From positions 186,001-250,000 of the forward strand of contig NZ_JACVFB010000003.1 of NCBI RefSeq assembly GCF_014529945.1: 64,000 bases of DNA, written 5' to 3'. A program made the position numbers and the translations under genes. This DNA comes from Chitinophaga varians. Lineage in GTDB: Bacteria > Bacteroidota > Bacteroidia > Chitinophagales > Chitinophagaceae. Position 1 is the first letter of the stretch. Each line of letters starts with the position of its first letter. Below the pieces are notes generated by a model that saw only the letters and a program-made list of their open reading frames with translations, did no database searches and was not told the origin of the DNA. Of this stretch, positions 8,851 through 18,026 are shown piece by piece.

Positions 8851-11800
8851 TCCGTAACATTCTGATATTCTCTTTACGTAACCGTTGGGCAGTCATCATT
8901 GGTGCTGTGGTCTTGTCGGTAATCGGTTACTGGTGTTTTACCCAGCTGAAAATTGAAGCCTACCCCGATATCGCCGACACCAACGTGATCATCGTAGCGC
9001 CCTTTGATGGCCGCGCCGCTGAAGAAGTGGAGCAACAGGTAACGATTCCCATTGAACGGGCACTGAACAACGTGCCCCGCGTGCTCGACCGCAGAAGCCG
9101 TACCATCTTCGGTCTCTCCGTAGTACAGCTCACCTTCCAGGACGGCACCGACGATTACTTCGCCCGTCAACAGGTAATAGAAAGACTCTCTTCCCTTTCC
9201 CTGCCGGAAGGCGTTACGCCGGAACTGGCGCCACTCACCACCGCCGTAGGCGAGATTTACCGCTACGTGGTGGAAGCACCTCCCAGCTTCACGCCCATGC
9301 AGCTGAGAGACTTACAGGACTGGGTGATACGCCCGGCCATCCTGCAAGTGCCCGGTATTGCCGATGTGACCAACTTCGGCGGACCACTCAAACAATTTCA
9401 TATTCTCACCTCTCCGGACAAACTGCGTAAGTACAACCTTACCCTGCAGTCTGTCATCGATGCGGTACAGAAAAACAACCTCAATACCGGCGGTAACGTC
9501 ATCGAACGCGGCGGCCAGGGTTTCGCTGTGAGAGGCCTCGGTGCGGTAAAGTCTGAAAAAGACCTCCGCAACATCGTGCTCACCGCGGTAAACGGCGTAC
9601 CGGTATATGTAAAAGATGTGGCTACTGTGGAAACCGCGCCCCCGCCGCCTTCCGGCGTAATGGGCTACGCGGTGCCCGATGAAAACATCGACAAGGTAGG
9701 TTCTCCCGAAGGCATCATCCTGCTGCGCCGTGGCGAAAACCCCAGTATCGCACTGAAAGCGCTGAAGGAAAAACTGGCCCTGCTGTCGGAAACAGAACTG
9801 CCGGAAGGCGTGAAACTGCGCGTGCTCTATGACCGCAGCTTCCTGATCGATCACTCCCTGGAAACCGTGGCACATACCCTCTTTATGGGCGTCAGCATTG
9901 TGGTGATCATCCTGGTGTTTTTCCTGGGCAGCATCCGTTCGGCGCTGGTAGTAACTGCTACCATCCCGTTCTCCCTGCTGTTTGCGTTTATCCTGATGCG
10001 GCTGACCGGCATTCCGGCCAACCTGCTGTCACTCGGTGCTATCGACTTCGGTATCATCGTAGACGGCGCCTGTGTGATGGCCGAACACCTGATACGCCGC
10101 TATCGCAATGCTACGCCGCAGGAGAAACAGGGCGGTATCATCGGTATTACCCTCTCTGCTGCACAGGAAGTAGGCCGTGAAATATTCTTCTCCGTAACCA
10201 TTATCATCCTCGCCTATACGCCGATTTTGATGATGACCCGCGTGGAAGGCAAACTCTTCTCTCCCATGGCCCTGACACTGGCTTTTGCCGTGATAGGCGC
10301 TATGATCTGCGCCCTCACGCTCATACCGGTGCTCATCTCCTATGCCTACAAAAAAGCGTTGTCGTCCGACAAACCCATGAAGGAACACCGCAACAGGATA
10401 TTGGATTTTCTGGAACATCTGTATCAGCGATCGCTCAATTTCTTCCTGCGCTTCCACCGACAAACGGTGATCATCGCCACCATTATCATTGTGCTGATGA
10501 TAGGCCTCGCCGGCAAGCTGGGTACGGAATTCCTTCCTGAACTGGATGAAGGCTCCATCTTCATGCGTTCGTTTATGCCTGCGGGCGTAACCATCCAGGA
10601 AAACGCCAAGATCGCCCCCATCATCCGGAAGGTGATCTCCTCCTATCCGCCGGTGAAATACGTGATCACCCAAACCGGCCGTAACGATGATGGTACCGAC
10701 CCTTTCCCGGCCAACCGTACCGAGATACTCGTGGGCCTGAAGGATTACAAACTGTGGAGCGATACCATCACCAAAAAGGAACTCGTTAAACGTATACAGG
10801 CCGATCTGGAAAAAAATATTCCGGGCACCTCTTTCAACTCCGGTCAGCCGATCATTGACCAGGTAATGGAAATTGTGACCGGTAGCGCTGCTGATCTGGC
10901 GATCTCCGTTGTGGGCGACGACCTCGCCCTGATGCGGCCCAAAGCCGATAGCATCGCGGCGATCGTGAAAGCCACGCAGGGCTCTGCTTCCGTGAACATC
11001 GAACAGGAAGGCACCCAGGCGCAGCTGGCCATCAACATCAACCGTGAAAACGCCGCCCGCTTCGGTATCAATGTCAGCGATATCCAGGCCATGATTGAAG
11101 CCGCTATCGGTGGCAAACCGATCGGTACATTATACGACGGCACCAAACGGTACGATATCGTTATCCGTTACCTGCCACAGGACAGAAGTACGGTGGAAGC
11201 CATCCGTAACCTCCAGATACCTGCCGCCACCGGCGCGCTGATACCGATGGACCAGCTGGCGGATGTCCAGTTCATCGACGGGCAGACCAACATCTACCGT
11301 ATCGACGGCAAACGTATGGTGACGGTACGTACCAACGTAAGAGGCCGCGACCAGGGCTCTTTTGTAAAAGAGTTACAGGAAAAAATCGATAAAAGCGTAC
11401 ATGTGCCCAAAGGCTATGATATTATCTATGGCGGTCAATACGAGAACCTGGAACGTGCCGGCAAGCAGCTGTCACTCACCATTCCGCTGACCATCGTAAT
11501 AGTGTTCGTATTCCTGTTTATGCTGTTTAAGAGCATGAAACACACCTTCGTGACCATGAGTTGCATACTGGTGGCCCTGGCCGGCGGTATCGTGGCGCTG
11601 TTCCTCCGCGGCTACCACTTCAACGTGTCTGCCGGCGTAGGGTTTGTGTCCATCTTTGGTATCTCGGTGATGGCCGGTGTGTTGCTGGTATCGGCGCTCA
11701 ACCGCGAGATGTACAAATCTCCCCTCACCCTGCGCGCTTCCGTGCAACGTGTAGCGGTAGACCAGTTCAAGGCCATTATGATGATGCTGATGGTAGCCAT

Positions 11801-11990
11801 CATTGGTCTGGTGCCCGCCGCCATCAGCACCGGTATCGGTTCTGACGTGCAAAGGCCGCTGGCAACGGTGATCATCGGTGGACTGACCTTCACGCTGCTG
11901 TTTACACCGGTGGTGATCCCACCGCTGTACTACTGGGCTGAGAAGAAAAGACACCCGCAACCGCCGTCACCACAGGAACCTGCGGAATAA
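8847..11990 (+). CDS. Heavy-metal RND efflux permease, CzcA family
   Basis: A 1047-residue inner-membrane proton/metal antiporter. TM1 starts at about residue 13, a large periplasmic domain runs to about 335, then TM2-6, a second periplasmic domain and TM7-12. The TM4 motif IDFGIIVDGACVMAEH carries Asp400, Asp406 and Glu413, the three acidic residues diagnostic of divalent-cation HME-RND pumps (CzcA type) rather than monovalent CusA-type pumps, so Co/Zn/Cd/Ni-like substrates are likely. It is the last gene of the operon, overlaps the DUF190 stop by 4 bp, and is followed by a perfect terminator. Confidence 0.95.
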   Translation: MIRNILIFSLRNRWAVIIGAVVLSVIGYWCFTQLKIEAYPDIADTNVIIVAPFDGRAAEEVEQQVTIPIERALNNVPRVLDRRSRTIFGLSVVQLTFQDGTDDYFARQQVIERLSSLSLPEGVTPELAPLTTAVGEIYRYVVEAPPSFTPMQLRDLQDWVIRPAILQVPGIADVTNFGGPLKQFHILTSPDKLRKYNLTLQSVIDAVQKNNLNTGGNVIERGGQGFAVRGLGAVKSEKDLRNIVLTAVNGVPVYVKDVATVETAPPPPSGVMGYAVPDENIDKVGSPEGIILLRRGENPSIALKALKEKLALLSETELPEGVKLRVLYDRSFLIDHSLETVAHTLFMGVSIVVIILVFFLGSIRSALVVTATIPFSLLFAFILMRLTGIPANLLSLGAIDFGIIVDGACVMAEHLIRRYRNATPQEKQGGIIGITLSAAQEVGREIFFSVTIIILAYTPILMMTRVEGKLFSPMALTLAFAVIGAMICALTLIPVLISYAYKKALSSDKPMKEHRNRILDFLEHLYQRSLNFFLRFHRQTVIIATIIIVLMIGLAGKLGTEFLPELDEGSIFMRSFMPAGVTIQENAKIAPIIRKVISSYPPVKYVITQTGRNDDGTDPFPANRTEILVGLKDYKLWSDTITKKELVKRIQADLEKNIPGTSFNSGQPIIDQVMEIVTGSAADLAISVVGDDLALMRPKADSIAAIVKATQGSASVNIEQEGTQAQLAININRENAARFGINVSDIQAMIEAAIGGKPIGTLYDGTKRYDIVIRYLPQDRSTVEAIRNLQIPAATGALIPMDQLADVQFIDGQTNIYRIDGKRMVTVRTNVRGRDQGSFVKELQEKIDKSVHVPKGYDIIYGGQYENLERAGKQLSLTIPLTIVIVFVFLFMLFKSMKHTFVTMSCILVALAGGIVALFLRGYHFNVSAGVGFVSIFGISVMAGVLLVSALNREMYKSPLTLRASVQRVAVDQFKAIMMMLMVAIIGLVPAAISTGIGSDVQRPLATVIIGGLTFTLLFTPVVIPPLYYWAEKKRHPQPPSPQEPAE

Positions 11991-12010
11991 GCTGATTTAA
12001 TACATTGAGG

Positions 12011-12042
12011 AAAAGGGCTGGCCTTTGGGCCAGCCCTTTTTT
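12011..12042 (+). terminator. Strong terminator of czc-like operon
   Basis: Perfect 13-bp stem AAAAGGGCTGGCC / GGCCAGCCCTTTT with a 4-nt loop, followed by more T residues, 20 bp after the CzcA-like stop. Confidence 0.9.
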
Positions 12043-12143
12043 ATCCCCGGTATGTTGGTTTTCGGGAGATGTCTGACTGCCTGCGAACGCCAGTCCCCTG
12101 AGTTACCGCCACATCGCAGCGGCATACGGATGTTCATTTTGGT

Positions 12144-12163
12144 CCCGGAGCTGAAGCCCCGGG
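12144..12163. repeat. REP-like palindrome, copy a
   Basis: 20-bp near-palindrome with 9-bp arms CCCGGAGCT / AGCCCCGGG around GA. It has the same 9-2-9 architecture as the copies at 29778, 29932 and 51989. Confidence 0.5.
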
Positions 12164-12194
12164 CCACCGGCTACCCAAAAAAGATTTTTCATTT

Positions 12195-12210
12195 TATACC
12201 AAATGGTATA
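12195..12210. promoter_or_regulatory. TetR operator O1 (upstream of tetR)
   Basis: Perfect inverted repeat TATACC-AAAT-GGTATA ending 26 bp before the tetR ATG. The same half-sites occur before the next two genes (12866 and 13650), so autoregulation by the adjacent TetR protein is the simplest reading. Confidence 0.8.
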
Positions 12211-12236
12211 ATTTTGTTTCATCAAACGTGGAGAAT

Positions 12237-12821
12237 ATGAACAAAGCAGCCAGAACGAAACAGTTTATCGTAGAAAAGACCGCTCCTGTGTTCAACGAGA
12301 AGGGATATGCCGGCACCTCGCTGACAGACATGACCAATGCTACCGGACTAACGAAAGGCAGCATATATGGTAACTTCGCTAATAAAGACGAAGTGGCGCT
12401 GGCGGCTTTCGAGTACAATATCCGGCAGGTGACGGATATTGTGCGGCAGGAAAAAGCGAAGCAGGAAACCTACCGCGGCAAGCTGCTGGCTTATGTGCAT
12501 GTATACACTAATTTTCTGAAGCATCCATTCCCCACGGGCGGTTGTCCTATCCTGAATACCGCCACGGAAGCAGACGATACGCACCCTGCCCTCAAGCAGC
12601 GCGCGGCGGAAGCCGTGAGCAAATGGAAAGAGAGCATCGAACGGGATATCACGCATGGCATCCGTCAGGGAGAATTCAGTTCACAGACCAATCCGGAACA
12701 GGCAGCGCTTACCATCATCGCCATGATAGAAGGCTGTATCATGATCACCAAGCTGACCGGTAAAATGCATTACCGCAATGCTATTATGCAATCGCTCGAA
12801 ACCTTTGTGGGCCAACTCTGA
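12237..12821 (+). CDS. TetR family regulator of the SDR-MFS module
   Basis: A 194-residue regulator. The start at 12237 (MNKAARTKQFIVEKTAPVF) is preferred to an in-frame GTG at 12228. The HTH lies at about residues 20-45 (GTSLTDMTNATGLTKGSIYGNF) and is followed by the YGNFANKDEV signature of TetR proteins. The C-terminal domain contains GGCPILNTATEADDTHP, typical of the TetR_C AcrR-like subgroup that senses small electrophiles or drugs. A perfect palindrome lies upstream, and matching palindromes precede both downstream genes. It probably represses itself, the SDR and the MFS pump. Confidence 0.9.
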   Translation: MNKAARTKQFIVEKTAPVFNEKGYAGTSLTDMTNATGLTKGSIYGNFANKDEVALAAFEYNIRQVTDIVRQEKAKQETYRGKLLAYVHVYTNFLKHPFPTGGCPILNTATEADDTHPALKQRAAEAVSKWKESIERDITHGIRQGEFSSQTNPEQAALTIIAMIEGCIMITKLTGKMHYRNAIMQSLETFVGQL

Positions 12822-12865
12822 TCATGGGGCTAATTTTTTTATTGCGCTATTTTTTTATTTTTAAA

Positions 12866-12881
12866 TATACCGATCGGTATA
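12866..12881. promoter_or_regulatory. TetR operator O2 (upstream of SDR gene)
   Basis: Perfect 16-bp palindrome TATACC-GATC-GGTATA, 11 bp before the SDR start codon at 12893. Confidence 0.85.
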
Positions 12882-12892
12882 AACATTTTAAC

Positions 12893-13633
12893 ATGAAAAC
12901 AGCAGGTAACACAGTATTAATCACCGGTGGCAGTGCCGGCATAGGACTGGCGCTGGCACAGGCATTATCAGCGGCGGGCAACCAGGTGATCATCACCGGC
13001 AGAGATGAAGCGCGGCTGCAACAGGCAGCTGCCGCCACACCCGGACTGGTCCCCATCGTATGCGATGTCACCAAAGACTCACAGGTAAAAGCGATGGTGA
13101 AAACGCTGCAACAGGACTATCCGCAACTCAATATCCTGATCAACAATGCCGGTAAAGCACATGCCTACGCATTGACAGACACGGCCCGCGCCATCGATAA
13201 AGCGGCAGATGAAATGCTGACCAACTACCTCGCGATCCTGCAACTGACGGAATATCTGCTGCCATTACTACAGCGCCAGCCGGAAGCAGCCATCGTGAAC
13301 GTCAGCTCCGTTACAGCCCTGGTGCCGTTTACCGCAGTGCCTACCTATGCGGCCAGCAAAGCAGCGCTCCACTCCTACACCCAATCCCTGCGGGTATCGG
13401 TGGCGCCTATACGCGTATTTGAACTGATGCCGCCCATGGTGAATACCGATTTCTCCCGCGAAATTGGCGGCGATAAAGGTATCCCGCCGCAGGAAGTAGC
13501 CGCCGGCTTTATGGAAGCGCTGAAAAATGATGAGTATGAAATCCATATCGGTCAAACCCGGCAAGTATGGCAACTGCTGCAATCCACCTCACCGGCACAG
13601 GCCCTGCAAACGGTCAATGCCATCCGTTCCTGA
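12893..13633 (+). CDS. SDR-family oxidoreductase (DltE-like)
   Basis: A 246-residue NAD(P)-dependent short-chain dehydrogenase. Seen: the Rossmann motif TGGSAGIG (about residues 11-18), NNAG (about 84-87), catalytic Ser in NVSSVTAL, and YAASKAAL giving Tyr-x-x-x-Lys. The start at 12893 (MKTAGNTVLITGG) is chosen because it lies directly downstream of operator O2 and begins the Rossmann strand. The substrate is unknown. It is part of the three-operator module and may modify the compound exported by the following MFS pump or sensed by the TetR. Confidence 0.9.
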   Translation: MKTAGNTVLITGGSAGIGLALAQALSAAGNQVIITGRDEARLQQAAAATPGLVPIVCDVTKDSQVKAMVKTLQQDYPQLNILINNAGKAHAYALTDTARAIDKAADEMLTNYLAILQLTEYLLPLLQRQPEAAIVNVSSVTALVPFTAVPTYAASKAALHSYTQSLRVSVAPIRVFELMPPMVNTDFSREIGGDKGIPPQEVAAGFMEALKNDEYEIHIGQTRQVWQLLQSTSPAQALQTVNAIRS

Positions 13634-13649
13634 TTTTTTCGCCACAAAA

Positions 13650-13665
13650 TATACCAATCGGTATG
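13650..13665. promoter_or_regulatory. TetR operator O3 overlapping the MFS start codon
   Basis: TATACC-AATC-GGTATG: the third copy of the module's palindrome. Its last three bases are the ATG of the MFS gene (13663-13665), so repressor binding would cover the initiation region. Confidence 0.75.
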
Positions 13666-15201
13666 AAAAATAAAATACTGGTGGTCGCGGTCATCGCCGC
13701 GGCCATCATGGAACTGATAGACACTTCCATCGTCAACGTGGCCTTGTCGCACATGAGCGGCAACCTCGGCGCCACGCTGGAAGACACCTCCTGGGTGATC
13801 ACCGCCTACGCCATCGCCAACGTGATCATCATCCCCATCACCAGTTTCCTCGCCGCCAGACTGGGGCAGCGCAACTATTACATCGGCTCCATTCTTGCCT
13901 TCACCTTTTTCTCGTTCATGTGCGGGCAGGCCACCAATATCTGGACGCTGGTGATCTTCCGCTTCCTGCAAGGCATCGGCGGCGGCGCATTACTATCGGT
14001 ATCACAGGTGATCGTGTTCCGGCAATTTCCGAAAGAAAAACAGAACGTGGCCAGCGCCATTTTTGGGATAGGCGTATTCGTTGGGCCGACCATCGGTCCT
14101 ACGCTTGGCGGCTATATCACAGAGTTCTACAGCTGGCCCTGGATATTTTATATCAATGTGCCTATCGGTATACTCGTGGCCTTTGTTTGTTACCTGCTGC
14201 TGGACGAACCACCCAAACAGCCGCAGCCTGCCCGCATCGACTGGACCGGCATCATCCTGCTGGCCGTTGGCGTGAGCGCATTGCAGACGGTGCTGGAGCG
14301 TGGCGAAACGGACGATTGGTTTGAAGCAGCCTACATCACCTGGCTGAGCGTCATAGCCACATTGGGCATCGGCATCTTCATCTGGTGGGAATTACGTATA
14401 GCCCACCCCGTAGTAAACCTGCGGGTATTAAAAAGCAGAAACCTCAGCGTAGGCGCCATACTCACTTTTGTATCGGGCACGGGCATGTTCGCCTCCGTAT
14501 TCCTGACGCCGGTGTTTGCCCAGCGGCTGCTTTATTTTACCCCGCTGCAAACGGGGATGTTGTTGTTGCCCGGCGCCTTTCTCGCCATCGGTGGACTGGT
14601 GATCAGTGCGCGGCTGCTACAGCGGGGGCTTTCACCGCTGTACCTCATATTAGCCGGCATGAGCATGTTCATCCTCTTCAGCTGGCAAATGTCGGAGTTG
14701 AACCAGAACGCCACGGCGGCAGCCATCAGCGGTTCGCTGATATGGCGCGCCCTCGGCATGGCGTTGATGACAGTGCCGCTTACCACGCTCGCCGTATCAT
14801 CGCTGGCGCCTGCCGACATTCCACAAGGTGCGGCATTGAACAACATGATGCGGCAACTGGGAGGTTCCTTTGGCATTGCGCTGATCAACACCTACCTCGC
14901 AAAACGCAATGCCCAGCACCGTTACGATCTGGTGAGCCATCTCGATCCCTCAAATCCGGCCGTGTATAACCGTTTGCACGGCTATACGCAGTTTTTCCAG
15001 AGCAAGGGAGCGTCCACGTCGCATGCGCAGCAGCAGGCAGTGCAACTGCTGGACCATAGCATCACGCGGCAGGGAATGCTGCTCAGTTTCAGCGATGCCT
15101 TTCTGGTGATGGGACTCGTATTTTTGGTGTCGTTGCCATTGCTGTTGGTGGCTTCCGGCCGGAAGAAGAATACGCCTCCCGTAGTGGCCATGGACCACTA
15201 A
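13663..15201 (+). CDS. MFS drug efflux transporter, DHA2 (EmrB/QacA) family
   Basis: A 512-residue inner-membrane proton antiporter with about 14 predicted TM segments. The start at 13663 (MKNKILVVAVIAAAIMELIDTSIVN) is preferred to an upstream frame-open extension because TM1 carries the DHA2 motif ELIDTSIVNVAL. A further signature is RFLQGIGGGALL in TM4. The C-terminus is charged (GRKKNTPP). It is preceded by operator O3, and its expression is presumably controlled by the TetR at 12237. No EmrA-type adaptor lies in the window. Confidence 0.92.
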   Translation: MKNKILVVAVIAAAIMELIDTSIVNVALSHMSGNLGATLEDTSWVITAYAIANVIIIPITSFLAARLGQRNYYIGSILAFTFFSFMCGQATNIWTLVIFRFLQGIGGGALLSVSQVIVFRQFPKEKQNVASAIFGIGVFVGPTIGPTLGGYITEFYSWPWIFYINVPIGILVAFVCYLLLDEPPKQPQPARIDWTGIILLAVGVSALQTVLERGETDDWFEAAYITWLSVIATLGIGIFIWWELRIAHPVVNLRVLKSRNLSVGAILTFVSGTGMFASVFLTPVFAQRLLYFTPLQTGMLLLPGAFLAIGGLVISARLLQRGLSPLYLILAGMSMFILFSWQMSELNQNATAAAISGSLIWRALGMALMTVPLTTLAVSSLAPADIPQGAALNNMMRQLGGSFGIALINTYLAKRNAQHRYDLVSHLDPSNPAVYNRLHGYTQFFQSKGASTSHAQQQAVQLLDHSITRQGMLLSFSDAFLVMGLVFLVSLPLLLVASGRKKNTPPVVAMDH

Positions 15202-15288
15202 TATTATCATGTACAGATTTTCGCCGGTCACACAAATTCGTTATTTTGACGCCCGTCTGGCATTAACGCCAGTACGAAAAAATCAACG

Positions 15289-17754
15289 ATGAATAACAAC
15301 CGGATGAAAACCCTCTGGTGGCATTTGGCTGCCATAGCGCTTTTTGCGGGCCTGGCCCTGCTGTTCTGCAGTCCCGTACTGGACGGCAAAGCCCTTTTTC
15401 AATCAGACATGATGCATCACCAGGGCATGCAAAAAGAAGCACTGGACTTCTATAATAACACCGGAGAAATACCGATGTGGACCAACAGCATGTTTGGCGG
15501 AATGCCTACGTATGTGATCTTTACCGGTCCGCCGGTGAGTGCCATCTGGTATCTCAACAAACTGTTCACGCTCTGGCTGCCCAATCCGGCAGACATGCTG
15601 TTTGTGAATATGCTGGGCATGTACCTGCTCTTGTGTGTGCTCGACTTTCGTTACTGGATAAAAATATTGGGTGCCATTGCCTATGGTTTTGCCACCTTCA
15701 GTATTATCAGCATGGAAACGGGGCATATCACCAAAGTTATGGCCATGGCCTATATGGCGCCGGTACTGGCAGGCATTATCCTCACCTATCGCGGGAAATG
15801 GATAGCTGGTGCGTGTTTAACAGCCATCGCCACCACTTTGCTTATTTATAACAATCACCTGCAGATCACCTATTACACACTTATCATGGTGATGGGACTG
15901 GTGATCAGCACTTTTATTTTTGCCCTTCGGGCGAAACAATTGCCCTCGTTCTTCAAAGCCTCGGCGTTGTTGGTGGTAGCGGCTGTATTGGCGATACTGC
16001 CCAATATGGACAACCTGTTGATATTAAAAGAATACACCCGTTACACTATCCGCGGCAGCGAATCTGAACTAAGCGGCAAACAAAAGGGCCAACCTGGTTT
16101 GGATGTGGAATATGCCTTTCAGTGGAGCTACGGTCCCGGAGAAACGTTTACCATGCTCGTACCCGGCGTGGTGGGCAATTCCACGTCAGAGAAATTGTCA
16201 GTCAGCTCACACACCTACAAAGCACTGACAGCCATGGGCGTGCCCGCCGTGCAGGCAGAACAACTGGTCAACAGCCGCCGGTGGCCGCTATACTGGGCCG
16301 GGCAGCCCATGACAGCCGGACCGGTGTATCTGGGCGTGATCATTTGTTTGTTAACGGTACTGTCACTATTGATTATCCGTAGTCCGCACAAATGGTGGTG
16401 GATAGCCGTGGCGGCCTTCGCCATCGTGATCAGCTGGGGCCATAACTTTGCCGCCTTCAATAACTTTTTGTTCTATCATCTCCCGTTATATAACAAATTC
16501 AGGGCGCCTACCATGGCGCTGGTGATCGTACAGGTGAGCTTTGTCGTGCTGGCCTGTTGGGCGTTGCAGGAATTGATAGACAACAAATTGCCCAAAGCGC
16601 AACTGATGCAGGCCTTGCAAAAATCGACTGTCATCACCGGCGGCCTTGTTATTGGAGTCGCTATTTTCGGGCCGTTCATCTATTCTTTTAGTGGTCCTAA
16701 GGATGCCTCTTTTCTGCAACAATACACGCAGATGCTGGGTAGTAAAGACGCAGCCAATACCCTGATGGCTGCATTGAGAAAAGACCGTAGCAGCCTGCTT
16801 TTGCGGGATGGTATCCGCGCGCTGGTACTGATCGCCATCGCTTATGGTGTGATGTGGGCTTATCTCAAAGACAAGCTGAAAGCCATGCCGGCATTGGTAA
16901 TAATGACGGCTGTTGTGTTGTTTGATTTGTTTCAGGTAGACAAAAACTACATGAGCGAAGAGAGCTTTATGAATCCCGATCGGCTGGCATCCTACATTTC
17001 ACCGACGGCTGCAGATGAAAAAATCCTTCAGGACAAAACGCCGTATTTCCGGGTACTGAACGCCACCACCAACCCGTTCCTCGATGCCAATACGTCGTAT
17101 ATGCATAAGTCGATCGGTGGCCAAAGCCCGGCCAAGCTGTGGATCTATCAGGATCTGATTGAACATCAGATTGCGAAAAACAACCGGGCGGTACTCAATA
17201 TGCTGAACACGCGTTACATTATTGCGCCGGACCCGTCCACCGGTCAGCCGGTAGCGCAGTTCAATCCGCAGGCGCTGGGCAATGCGTGGTTTGTAAATGG
17301 TATTCACTGGGCGCCGAATGCAGATGCAGAGATGAGCGCCATGGACGGCTTTAACCCGGCCGACACGGTGGTCATCGATCGCCGCTTTCAGGCGCAGGTG
17401 GGCAATTTCACGCCTGTAAAGGACAGCGGTGCCGGTATTACGTTGACAAAGTACAGTCTGAACGATCTGCATTTCAGCAGTCACAATACGCATGACGGTT
17501 TCGCTGTTTTCTCCGATATCTACTACCCGGCAGGCTGGAAAGCTTATATCGACCGGCAGGAAGCGGATATTATCCGGGTGAACTACGCCCTGCGGGGGTT
17601 GAAGATTCCTGCCGGGAAACATGACATTGTGTTTGAATTCCGTCCGAAGACATTCATTACCGGCCGTAAGATTGCAGCGGTTTCTTCCTGGATACTGATA
17701 GCGATGGTGGCCGGGGGATTGCTCTGGGAAAGCTGGCGTCGTTTCCGCCAGTAA
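15289..17754 (+). CDS. YfhO-family polytopic membrane protein
   Basis: An 821-residue membrane protein with about a dozen TM helices: an N-terminal segment near residues 10-28 and then repeated hydrophobic blocks to about 560. It ends in a C-terminal soluble domain (about 575-790) and a last TM. The sequence after TM1 (FQSDMMHHQGMQKEALDFYN, MPMWTNSMFGG-like) matches the YfhO family, related to GT-C-type glycosyltransferases. In Firmicutes YfhO acts in glycosylation of envelope polymers; in Bacteroidota the acceptor is unknown. It is monocistronic here. The start could also be the Met at 15304. Confidence 0.82.
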   Translation: MNNNRMKTLWWHLAAIALFAGLALLFCSPVLDGKALFQSDMMHHQGMQKEALDFYNNTGEIPMWTNSMFGGMPTYVIFTGPPVSAIWYLNKLFTLWLPNPADMLFVNMLGMYLLLCVLDFRYWIKILGAIAYGFATFSIISMETGHITKVMAMAYMAPVLAGIILTYRGKWIAGACLTAIATTLLIYNNHLQITYYTLIMVMGLVISTFIFALRAKQLPSFFKASALLVVAAVLAILPNMDNLLILKEYTRYTIRGSESELSGKQKGQPGLDVEYAFQWSYGPGETFTMLVPGVVGNSTSEKLSVSSHTYKALTAMGVPAVQAEQLVNSRRWPLYWAGQPMTAGPVYLGVIICLLTVLSLLIIRSPHKWWWIAVAAFAIVISWGHNFAAFNNFLFYHLPLYNKFRAPTMALVIVQVSFVVLACWALQELIDNKLPKAQLMQALQKSTVITGGLVIGVAIFGPFIYSFSGPKDASFLQQYTQMLGSKDAANTLMAALRKDRSSLLLRDGIRALVLIAIAYGVMWAYLKDKLKAMPALVIMTAVVLFDLFQVDKNYMSEESFMNPDRLASYISPTAADEKILQDKTPYFRVLNATTNPFLDANTSYMHKSIGGQSPAKLWIYQDLIEHQIAKNNRAVLNMLNTRYIIAPDPSTGQPVAQFNPQALGNAWFVNGIHWAPNADAEMSAMDGFNPADTVVIDRRFQAQVGNFTPVKDSGAGITLTKYSLNDLHFSSHNTHDGFAVFSDIYYPAGWKAYIDRQEADIIRVNYALRGLKIPAGKHDIVFEFRPKTFITGRKIAAVSSWILIAMVAGGLLWESWRRFRQ

Positions 17755-17760
17755 AAAAGT

Positions 17761-17787
17761 ATGGCCGGGGATGTTATCCCCGGCCAT
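17761..17787. terminator. Strong hairpin downstream of YfhO gene
   Basis: Perfect 12-bp stem ATGGCCGGGGAT / ATCCCCGGCCAT with a 3-nt loop, 6 bp after the stop. The right side lacks a T-tract; the left side has an A-tract, so it would be a better terminator for leftward transcripts. Confidence 0.55.
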
Positions 17788-18026
17788 TGAGGTTAAAAAA
17801 CTGTCCGTTTATTGTCCATTTCCGATTAGACCAGTAAGGCAGCACCATCTGCCGGGATGAACATCGTCTGCCAGCCGTATGGCAGGATAGCAGACAATAT
17901 GCTGTAACAATGGCTGAATGGCCTTTAGCTGCAATACAGCAAAAGTAGCGCTCCCGCGCATCCACATTTGTAGCAATAATATTAAATCGTTGTAGTCAGA
18001 TTACTACGGAGAGGGGTATACGGCAA
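17788..18026. other. Intergenic region between convergent genes
   Basis: About 240 bp with no supported gene. A 50-codon leftward open frame (17809-17961) exists but has no recognisable product or neighbour logic. Confidence 0.3.

Noticed and set aside
17809..17961. A 50-codon leftward frame between YfhO and the sensor-like gene
   Set aside because: No recognisable domain, hydrophobic pattern or neighbour logic.
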